From the NCBI GenBank assembly GCA_016222915.1, contig JACRQA010000014.1, positions 1 through 38,355 of the forward strand: DNA of 38,355 nucleotides, written 5' to 3'. The notes beneath the pieces are model-generated. The model saw nothing but the letters and a program-made list of their open reading frames with translations, did no database searches and was not told the origin of the DNA. This DNA is from Nitrospirota bacterium. GTDB lineage: Bacteria; Nitrospirota; Thermodesulfovibrionia; UBA6902. A program made the translations under genes and the position numbers. This document shows, one piece after another, positions 32,389 through 38,355 of the stretch (the stretch's first letter is position 1; each line of letters opens with the position of its first letter).

Positions 32389-34296
32389 ATGACCGTAAAA
32401 GAGGTGAAAGACTTTCTCAGTAATATCCAGCCCTTTCAGGAGCTGGACAATGCCACTCTGGGCAATATTGCCGGGGCGGTCATCGTCGAGTTTTATCCTA
32501 AAGACACGCTTATATTGCAGCAGGACGGGCCTCCGAGCGACTTTCTCAGGATCATAAAAAAGGGCGGAGTCAAGGTTTTTATCAAGCCCGATGTTAACGA
32601 GGAAGTTGTAATCGATTACAGAAGCGAGGGGGACACCTTTGGGCTTCTATCCCTTATCCGGGGAGATAAGTCACGGGCCAATGTCAAAGCTGTGGAGGAC
32701 ACGGTCTGCTACCTCGTGACAAAAGAAAGCATCCAGGGGCTTCTGGACAGCAACGCATCCTTCTCAGAATATTTTCTCAAATCATTCCTTAATAAATACA
32801 TAGACAAGACATTCAGCGAGATGCACAGCAAAAGTCTTTTATATGGGGGTGGCGACAAGCTCCTGTTTACAACACCGGTCGGAGAACTGGCATCCAGAAC
32901 AGCGGTTACCGCGCCCAATGAGATCTCCATAAAAGACGCGGCAGAGGTCATGTCAAAGAGAAAGATAAGCTCGCTTGTCCTTGTAGATCAGGACAACCTG
33001 CCTGCCGGTATTGTTACCGACAGGGACCTGCGCGACAAGGTGGTTTCAAAGGGACTGAACGTCGGCGAGCCCATCAGCAGCATAATGAGCGTCCCACTTA
33101 TGACGACAGAGGCGAGGGACTACTGTTTTGAGGCATTGCTTAAAATGATCCGCTACAACATTCATCACCTGCTTGTAGTTGATGAGGGGAAATTAAGAGG
33201 CATACTGACAAATCACGACCTTATGATGCTGCAGGGCACTTCCCCCATCTCCGTGGTCCGGGACATAGAGACCCGACAGAATATCGAGGACCTTGTGCCG
33301 GTCTCAAAGAAGATAAACAGGATCGTGCACCTTCTGCTTAAAGAAGGCGCCAAGGCAGGCAATATCACAAGGATAATATCAGAGATAAATGACCGCCTGG
33401 TCAGGAAGATACTTGAGATCGCGGAAAGGAAATTCGGCAAACCGCCGGTCAATTACTGTTTCATAGTGTTTGGCAGCGAAGGCAGAAAAGAGCAGACATT
33501 CAAGACCGACCAGGACAATGCCATAATTTACGAAGACCCCAAAACAGCCGGGGACGGAAAAAAGGCAGAGGAATATTTCAAGGGATTTTGCAATTTTGTA
33601 AAAGAGGCGCTTGTAGCTTGCGGCTTTCCAAACTGCCCTGCCGGCTATATGGCAAGCAATCCGAAATGGCGACAGCCCTTAAAAATCTGGAAAGACTATT
33701 TCTCAACATGGATACACACCCCCACCCCGGACTCCTTATTGTTTTCACTCATATTTTTTGACTTCCGGCCGGTGCAGGGAGACATCAAGCTCGCGGAAAA
33801 ATTAAGATCATACCTTAACAAGACCCTGAAAAATCAGAACGTCTTCTTTGCCCGCATGGCAGGCGCTATCATGAACAACCGCCCGCCGCTCGGTTTCTTT
33901 AAGTCCTTTATCGTTGAAAAAAGCGGGGAGCACAAGGACGAGTTCAATCTCAAATTCCGCGGTATCGGCCCCATAGTAGATATTGCCCGGCTGTTTGCCC
34001 TTGAAAGGGGCCTGTCCGAGACCTCCACGCTTGAAAGGCTGCATGAGCTCAAAGACAAGCATCCGATAGTCATGGAGCTCGGTGAGGAGATAGAGCAGGC
34101 GTTTGAGTTCATCAGTCTCCTCAGGATCCATCACCAGATTGAGCTGATGGAGAAGTCATTAGCGCCGGAAAATTTTATTAATCCGAACAACCTCAGCGGT
34201 CTTGAGAAAAAATCCCTGAAAGAATCATTCCAGCTCATCCTGAATATTCAGGAAGCGATCACGGAATTATACAGGCCGGGGATGGTGAACCAATAA
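32389..34296 (+). CDS. cNMP-like / CBS pair / DUF294 nucleotidyltransferase signalling protein (copy 2)
   Basis: A paralogue of the protein at 28850-30742 with the same order: cNMP-like domain (about 10-140), CBS pair (about 170-290), nucleotidyltransferase with GSEGRKEQTFKTDQDNA from G362, and a C-terminal helical domain. Long blocks are identical between the copies, such as QDGPPS and MASNPKWR. The cNMP pocket again departs from consensus (TFGLLSLIRGDKSRANVKA). A weak ribosome binding site precedes ATG. The exonuclease gene starts one base after the stop, so the two are co-translated. Expression from the σ54 promoter would tie this copy, unlike copy 1, to the NtrC-type regulator and transporter. 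Confidence 0.88.
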   Translation: MTVKEVKDFLSNIQPFQELDNATLGNIAGAVIVEFYPKDTLILQQDGPPSDFLRIIKKGGVKVFIKPDVNEEVVIDYRSEGDTFGLLSLIRGDKSRANVKAVEDTVCYLVTKESIQGLLDSNASFSEYFLKSFLNKYIDKTFSEMHSKSLLYGGGDKLLFTTPVGELASRTAVTAPNEISIKDAAEVMSKRKISSLVLVDQDNLPAGIVTDRDLRDKVVSKGLNVGEPISSIMSVPLMTTEARDYCFEALLKMIRYNIHHLLVVDEGKLRGILTNHDLMMLQGTSPISVVRDIETRQNIEDLVPVSKKINRIVHLLLKEGAKAGNITRIISEINDRLVRKILEIAERKFGKPPVNYCFIVFGSEGRKEQTFKTDQDNAIIYEDPKTAGDGKKAEEYFKGFCNFVKEALVACGFPNCPAGYMASNPKWRQPLKIWKDYFSTWIHTPTPDSLLFSLIFFDFRPVQGDIKLAEKLRSYLNKTLKNQNVFFARMAGAIMNNRPPLGFFKSFIVEKSGEHKDEFNLKFRGIGPIVDIARLFALERGLSETSTLERLHELKDKHPIVMELGEEIEQAFEFISLLRIHHQIELMEKSLAPENFINPNNLSGLEKKSLKESFQLILNIQEAITELYRPGMVNQ

Positions 34297-34297
34297 C

Positions 34298-34945
34298 ATG
34301 CTGACAGGCTTCTTCTCAAGAAAAAATACGCCGGCGTCCCAGTCAATCGGGGACGCGGAATATACCGTGCTTGATACCGAGCTCACGGGACTCGATCTGA
34401 AAAAGGACTCTATAGTCTCTATCGGCGCAGTCAGAATGCAAGGCGCAAGGATAGATATCGGCGCGTCATTTTACAGGCTCATTAATCCGGCAAACGGGAT
34501 GGACCTCACAAGTGTCCTGATACACGGGATCACTCCGTCCGAGGTTGAGCAGAAACCGTCCATTGATGACGTACTTGATGAATTGTCGGTCTTTTGCGGG
34601 AGCAGCGTTGTTGTCGGGCATTTTGTATCGCTTGATATTAATTTCATCAACAAGGAATTGAAGCGCACCGGTAGAAAGAACATGAAGAACGCGGCAGTGG
34701 ACACCTGCAAAATATACGAATGGATCAAATCCAATGAAGGGTCATTCAGCAGGCATTACTCTGCCAGGCGGGACGCGCTTGACTTGTTTTCGCTCGCGAG
34801 GGAATACAACATTTCATTCGATGAGGGCCACAACGCCCTTAGCGACGCGTTCATTACAGCCCAGCTCTTTCAGAGGTTTTTGAGCTCGCTGCCGGGGTCC
34901 GGCGTAAAAAGCATACGGGACCTCTTGAAGATAGGGAAGGCATGA
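34298..34945 (+). CDS. DEDDh 3'-5' exonuclease (DnaQ/ε-like)
   Basis: A 215-residue exonuclease-fold protein. The ExoI motif is VLDTELTGLD (D26, E28), ExoII is GHFVSLDINFINKEL with its Asp, and ExoIII is HNALSDAFITAQLF with His and Asp, so all DEDDh residues are present. It is too small and wrongly placed to be the main polymerase proofreading subunit. The one-base gap to the nucleotidyltransferase gene implies joint function. This pairing next to a solute symporter is recalled from other bacteria, for example vibrios. The physiological substrate, DNA, RNA or a nucleotidylated protein, is unknown. Confidence 0.88.
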   Translation: MLTGFFSRKNTPASQSIGDAEYTVLDTELTGLDLKKDSIVSIGAVRMQGARIDIGASFYRLINPANGMDLTSVLIHGITPSEVEQKPSIDDVLDELSVFCGSSVVVGHFVSLDINFINKELKRTGRKNMKNAAVDTCKIYEWIKSNEGSFSRHYSARRDALDLFSLAREYNISFDEGHNALSDAFITAQLFQRFLSSLPGSGVKSIRDLLKIGKA

Positions 34946-34970
34946 AAACGTTGTTATTTAATACAGGAAG

Positions 34971-34981
34971 AGGAGGTGATC
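34971..34981 (+). promoter_or_regulatory. Extended Shine-Dalgarno (11-base match to 16S 3' end)
   Basis: AGGAGGTGATC is complementary to 11 bases of the conserved 16S rRNA 3' tail (GATCACCTCCT). It is 65 bases before the DUF4212 start, which has its own GGAGG at 35031-35035. A small frame begins at ATG 34994, 12 bases after the match. Confidence 0.6.
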
Positions 34982-34993
34982 AGGGGGATAGGG

Positions 34994-35083
34994 ATGCAGC
35001 AAGAAATATTTATGATTCAAAACGTTGAAAGGAGGATTAAATGGCATGAAAGAGCTTCAGGAAGTTTCAAAAGAGCAGCGTGA
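34994..35083 (+). CDS. Possible leader peptide overlapping the symporter small-subunit start
   Basis: A 29-codon frame begins MQQEIFMIQNVERRIK and ends at TGA 35081-35083, inside the DUF4212 gene in another frame. It follows the extended Shine-Dalgarno, and AGGGGGA lies just before its ATG. Translation would run over the DUF4212 ribosome binding site and start, so it could control symporter translation. There is no family match, and it could be chance. Confidence 0.3.
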   Translation: MQQEIFMIQNVERRIKWHERASGSFKRAA

Positions 35084-35327
35084 TCTGTACTGGAAGAAGA
35101 ACATAAGACTTACAACATTCACCCTGGTTATATGGTTCGTGGTCACTTATGTCTGCGCATTCTTTGTGAAAGAGCTCAACAACGTAGTGATCTTCGGGTT
35201 CCCGTTTGGTTACTACATGGGAGCCCAGGGCTCCCTCATCGTGTTCGTGTGGCTCATATTCAACTACGCGTTCAAGATGAACAAGTATGACAAAGAATTC
35301 GGGGTAGAAGAGGAGGAGGAGAAATAA
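35046..35327 (+). CDS. DUF4212 protein, small subunit of a sodium:solute symporter
   Basis: A 93-residue membrane protein with two helices (about residues 20-40 and 55-75) and the family phrase YWKKNIRLTTFTLVIWFVVTY, then FPFGYYMGAQGSLIVFVWLIF. This small subunit family (TIGR03647-like) is always linked to a large SSS protein, which here starts two bases after the stop. The start was set at the ATG of MKELQEVS, with GGAGG upstream. A TTG 21 bases earlier and an ATG at 35041 (two codons only) were not used. The acidic tail EEEEEK is cytoplasmic. Confidence 0.9.
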   Translation: MKELQEVSKEQRDLYWKKNIRLTTFTLVIWFVVTYVCAFFVKELNNVVIFGFPFGYYMGAQGSLIVFVWLIFNYAFKMNKYDKEFGVEEEEEK

Positions 35328-35328
35328 A

Positions 35329-37335
35329 ATGGCAAACGGAAAATCATCATTTCTGGACAACCTCGGCAAGATTTATATGATCTATACCGTCGGCTTTATC
35401 GTCTTCGTTATCGGTCTCGGTATCGGAGAGAAGATGGGCATGTCAAATTCCATGATCGGTTACACCTACATGGTCATTACCATCGGCCTTTACGCGGTCA
35501 TCGGCATATCATCGCGGACTGCCAAGGTCTCGGAGTATTATGTTGCCGGAAGATCGGTCCCCGCGCTTTTCAACGGAATGGCGACCGGCTCAGACTGGAT
35601 GTCGGCAGCGTCCTTTATCGGAATGGCCGGGACCATTTTCGGTCTCGGGTATGACGGACTTGCCTACATCATGGGATGGACCGGCGGATACGTACTGCTT
35701 GCAGTGTTCCTTGGACCATACCTGAGAAAATTCGGACAGTACACAATCCCGGACTTTCTAGGCGCACGTTACGGCGGCAGCGCGGCCCGCACCATAGGTA
35801 TCATCGCTGCGATTATAGCTTCGTTCACCTACCTTATTGCACAGGTCACGGGCGTGGGAATCATCATGAGCCGCTTCCTCGCTATTGACTTCCAGATAGG
35901 CGTCTTCGTTGGTCTGGCCGGAATACTGGTCTGCTCAATGCTCGGAGGCATGAAGGCCGTCACCTGGACACAGGTCGCCCAGTACATCATCCTGATCATC
36001 GCGTACCTCGTTCCGGTTACTGTTATGTCATATAATGCGACCGGCGTGCCTGTTTCTGAGGTAATGTACGGGCAGGTGCTCCAGAAGATAGACGCAAAGG
36101 AAAAGCAAATAAACGCAGACCCCAAGGAAATAGAGGTCATGGGGCTGTGGAAGATAGAGGCCGACAAAATAGACGCCGATATCAAGGCATTGCCAGGGTC
36201 ATTTGAAGCAAAGAAGCAGGCACTCAATGATAAGCTCGCCGCCCTTCCGGCTGATGCACCCGCTGCGGACAAGGAAAAGGCCCAGAAGGCCATAACAGCA
36301 TTTCCAAAAAATCCTGCAGAAGCAAAAGAGAAGTGGGAGCTTGCAAAGAAGGCGGCAATGGATAAAACCAAGCCGATCAAGCCTTACCTGCAGCCGTTTG
36401 CAAGGCTGGACATGCTGAACATGCTGGCCCTGACCTTCTGCCTCATGGTAGGTACAGCAGGATTGCCGCACATCCTTATGAGATACTACACGGTCCCGTC
36501 GGTCAAGCAGGCGCGTATCTCTGTCGGATGGTCGCTCTTCTTCATATTCCTGCTTTATTTCACAGCGCCTGCATACGCGGCATTTGCGAGAAACGAGGTG
36601 CTGAGCAATGTCATAGGACTGCCGATAGCGTCTCTCCCTGCCTGGATGGCAAACTGGGCCAAGGTGGGTCTGGTTTCCTTCAAGGACCTGAATGCTGACG
36701 GCATACTCCAGTTTTATGAACTGACAATCGGCGCTGACGCTATCGTGCTCGCAACCCCTGAAATAGCCGGACTGCCGTATGTTGTTTCCGGGCTTGTCGC
36801 AGCAGGCGGTCTTGCAGCAGCTCTTTCAACAGCAGACGGTCTGCTTCTGACGATATCGAATGCTCTTTCGCACGATCTCTACTACAAGATGATCAACCCG
36901 AATGCGTCGATCCTTAAAAGACTCACCATCTCCAGAGTACTGCTCGTTATCGTCGCCATCATCTCAGCATATGTTGCGACCTTCAAGCTCACTATCATCG
37001 TCGAGCTCGTTGCATGGGCGTTTTCAATTGCTGCAGCATCCTTCTTCCCTGCCCTCGTCATGGGTATATGGGACAAGAAGGCCAACAAGGCAGGCGCCCT
37101 TTGCGGCATGTGGCTTGGCTTTTCCCTGTGCCTGTTCTATATGATAGGCAGCAGATTTTACGGGCTGAGCTGGTTTGGTGTAAAGACCATTTCATCAGGC
37201 CTCTTCGGCATACCCCTCGGCTTTATTACGATTTATGTCGTATCAAGGCTCACAGGCGGAGCTCCGAAGGACATACAAGACTTTGTAGAGAGTGTTAGAA
37301 TCCCCAAGGGCGCTTCCGTGGCGCACGAAGAGTAA
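35329..37335 (+). CDS. Sodium:solute symporter, VC_2705-type large subunit
   Basis: A 668-residue SSS/SLC5 transporter with about 13 helices. Motifs include YYVAGRSVPALFNGMATGSDWMSAASFIG, LGPYLRKFGQYTIPDFLGARYGG and AGGLAAALSTADGLLLTISNALSHD, typical of acetate and related monocarboxylate symporters. With DUF4212 it is a known two-gene unit (TIGR03648-like). A hydrophilic, Lys/Ala/Glu-rich helical segment of about 100 residues (about 245-350) lies between two membrane helices. The substrate is not proven; acetate or another short carboxylate is inferred. It completes the gene string that follows the σ54 promoter. Confidence 0.9.
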   Translation: MANGKSSFLDNLGKIYMIYTVGFIVFVIGLGIGEKMGMSNSMIGYTYMVITIGLYAVIGISSRTAKVSEYYVAGRSVPALFNGMATGSDWMSAASFIGMAGTIFGLGYDGLAYIMGWTGGYVLLAVFLGPYLRKFGQYTIPDFLGARYGGSAARTIGIIAAIIASFTYLIAQVTGVGIIMSRFLAIDFQIGVFVGLAGILVCSMLGGMKAVTWTQVAQYIILIIAYLVPVTVMSYNATGVPVSEVMYGQVLQKIDAKEKQINADPKEIEVMGLWKIEADKIDADIKALPGSFEAKKQALNDKLAALPADAPAADKEKAQKAITAFPKNPAEAKEKWELAKKAAMDKTKPIKPYLQPFARLDMLNMLALTFCLMVGTAGLPHILMRYYTVPSVKQARISVGWSLFFIFLLYFTAPAYAAFARNEVLSNVIGLPIASLPAWMANWAKVGLVSFKDLNADGILQFYELTIGADAIVLATPEIAGLPYVVSGLVAAGGLAAALSTADGLLLTISNALSHDLYYKMINPNASILKRLTISRVLLVIVAIISAYVATFKLTIIVELVAWAFSIAAASFFPALVMGIWDKKANKAGALCGMWLGFSLCLFYMIGSRFYGLSWFGVKTISSGLFGIPLGFITIYVVSRLTGGAPKDIQDFVESVRIPKGASVAHEE

Positions 37336-37345
37336 TGTTTTCACA

Positions 37346-37398
37346 TGCAGGGGCGCTGTACGCAGCGCCCCTGCAAAACATCCCCTTGCCAAGGGGGA
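37346..37398. repeat. Two hairpins after the symporter gene; perfect 13-bp palindrome
   Basis: TGCAGGGGCGCTG (37346-37358), loop TACG, then CAGCGCCCCTGCA (37363-37375) form a perfect 13-bp stem. A second smaller hairpin, CCCCTT/AAGGGG (37382-37387, 37391-37396), follows. No T-run follows either, so a simple intrinsic terminator is uncertain. mRNA 3' end protection or a REP-like element related to the 13296 repeat is possible. Confidence 0.7.
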
Positions 37399-37424
37399 CC
37401 ACATAGGAGTAAATTATATAACCT

Positions 37425-37694
37425 ATGAGCATATATATTTTTCAGCTGGTCAACTACACACTGTCGTTCCTCATGTGGATGGTCCTTGGCAGGGTCCTCC
37501 TGACGCTCATCATCGGCGCCAGGCAGAACATCATGACAACCGCTTTTGCAAAGGTGACAGACCCTCTCTACAGGCTGACTCAAAGGATTTTCCCATTTGC
37601 AAAGGGAGGGTGGGTCCCCGCCCTTTCGATTTTATTAATCATCATTATACGGCTCGCAATTGTTATAATTTTCAAACCCGCTTCGTGGCGGTAA
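37425..37694 (+). CDS. YggT family membrane protein
   Basis: An 89-residue protein with two hydrophobic helices (about 5-30 and 62-84). Between them VTDPLYRLTQRIFPFAKGGWVPALSILLI matches the YggT pattern of TDPxLRxxRxxxP followed by a G-x-x-P segment. YggT proteins are poorly characterised, linked to osmotic tolerance and cell shape in some bacteria. AGGAG lies about 15 bases before ATG, and a stop in frame upstream fixes the start. It is 13 bp before the next gene. Confidence 0.75.
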   Translation: MSIYIFQLVNYTLSFLMWMVLGRVLLTLIIGARQNIMTTAFAKVTDPLYRLTQRIFPFAKGGWVPALSILLIIIIRLAIVIIFKPASWR

Positions 37695-37707
37695 AAAGGT
37701 ATTACCT

Positions 37708-38271
37708 ATGATTACTGCGTTAATTAAAAAAGTTTTCAACGGCAAAGACAATTCCCATAGCAGCAGGCTGAAGGCAATTCAAAAGCCGCCCCAGGACAGT
37801 GCGGATAAAGAACTCGTCAGGCTGTTGTTCGATACGTGCGTGGACCATGCGCTCTCGTTTGTCAGGGAGGACCATTCCAGGACAGAATCGCTGTTCAGTA
37901 AATTGAATAAGCACAAACTGTTTCATGAAATGGTGGCGATTAATTTCTGGCTTGTGGACAAAAAATTCTCCAGGTCCGACCAATCGCTGATAGATGAAAT
38001 TCATAATCTGTATTCCCTGGCTTATGGCAAATCCGCGGAGTCCATTGACGGCCCTGCAGCATTAAAGGACAGGTATAAAATATACCATGAAACGTGGAAT
38101 GATATTACCGGTTTCCAGGACCAGTTCGGCTTGAGGGCAACGGAGTTCATATTCGGAAATGCAAATGGCGTTCCGGCTGAACAGACGTCGTTCTGGATCA
38201 TTTCCCACGCTCACGACGCAAACATGTCCTTTGCCGCCATAAAGAAAAAATACCGCGCCCTGAGGCGTTGA
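37708..38271 (+). CDS. Hypothetical helical protein, unrecognised
   Basis: A 187-residue soluble protein predicted to be mostly helical (DKELVRLLFDTCVDHALSFVREDHSRTESLFSKLNKHKLF). Several conserved-looking aromatic and His residues occur (FHEMVAINFWLVDKKF, FWIISHAHDANMSF). No family was recognised. AAGG lies eight bases before ATG, and YggT is upstream in the same direction, so an operon is likely. No signal peptide or membrane helix is seen. The last 84 bases of the window after the stop are AT-rich with nothing recognised. Confidence 0.7.
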   Translation: MITALIKKVFNGKDNSHSSRLKAIQKPPQDSADKELVRLLFDTCVDHALSFVREDHSRTESLFSKLNKHKLFHEMVAINFWLVDKKFSRSDQSLIDEIHNLYSLAYGKSAESIDGPAALKDRYKIYHETWNDITGFQDQFGLRATEFIFGNANGVPAEQTSFWIISHAHDANMSFAAIKKKYRALRR

Positions 38272-38355
38272 ATTTCCGGCTGCAAATTATATTTTGTGAT
38301 ATGTTATTTATGACTAAAGATATTCTATTATTTAAACGATTAACTTGAATATCAT

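Noticed and set aside
34982-35000. GG-N10-GC spacing upstream of DUF4212 as a second σ54 promoter
   Set aside because: Only the GG and GC agree; the TGGCAC and TTGC context is absent, and the G-rich run makes such spacing easy by chance.

Overview
The window reads as a chromosomal segment from a Gram-negative bacterium. Evidence for this is meso-diaminopimelate-type MurE, a lipopolysaccharide heptosyltransferase, FtsL/FtsI/FtsW and SecG. An archaeal-style HTH/zinc-ribbon regulator, σ54-type activators, a SLC5-histidine kinase and abundant heptamer repeats suggest a Nitrospirota-like or deltaproteobacterial-like lineage. That phylum guess is inference and was not tested by any search. No rRNA, tRNA, CRISPR array, insertion sequence or phage was seen.

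Region 1 (1-9552, minus strand) is a canonical division and cell wall (dcw) cluster, read mraZ, rsmH, ftsL, ftsI, murE, murF, mraY, murD, ftsW (cut by the window edge). Genes are tightly packed, with ATGA overlaps at rsmH/ftsL and murD/ftsW. A near-consensus σ70 promoter and a three-repeat MraZ-type operator precede mraZ. murD and the gap upstream of it carry at least five clusters of degenerate heptamer tandem repeats, four of them translated in frame.

Region 2 (9739-18427, plus strand) holds a XerC/D recombinase, a YcbZ/LonB-like AAA+ protease, a fused heptosyltransferase-GmhB phosphatase followed by a DUF3108 exported protein, UDP-glucose dehydrogenase, triosephosphate isomerase and SecG. 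Region 3 (18431-20083, minus strand) has four small genes: a DUF5661-like protein, an orphan, an HTH/zinc-ribbon regulator and the KH protein KhpA. An ABC-F ATPase follows on the plus strand (20324-22192).

Region 4 (22238-37335) is the most interesting part, a signalling and transport island. It encodes a SLC5-PAS-histidine kinase translationally coupled to an NtrC-type response regulator that has lost its ATPase motifs, both σ54-contact loops and its DNA-binding domain. It also encodes a REC-PAS-GGDEF-PilZ protein and a DJ-1/PfpI protein on the opposite strand. Two paralogous cNMP-like/CBS/DUF294 nucleotidyltransferases follow, with an intact σ54-dependent NtrC-type regulator after the first. 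A DEDDh exonuclease and a two-subunit sodium:solute symporter (DUF4212 plus a VC_2705-type SSS protein) end the island. A good σ54 promoter candidate lies before the second nucleotidyltransferase, nucleotidyltransferase/exonuclease/symporter gene string. From family knowledge this resembles loci that control uptake of acetate or another small carboxylate. The likely logic is that the kinase senses a solute, the intact regulator drives σ54 transcription of the transporter genes, and the dead regulator and nucleotidyltransferases tune the response. A YggT-like membrane protein and an unrecognised helical protein close the window.
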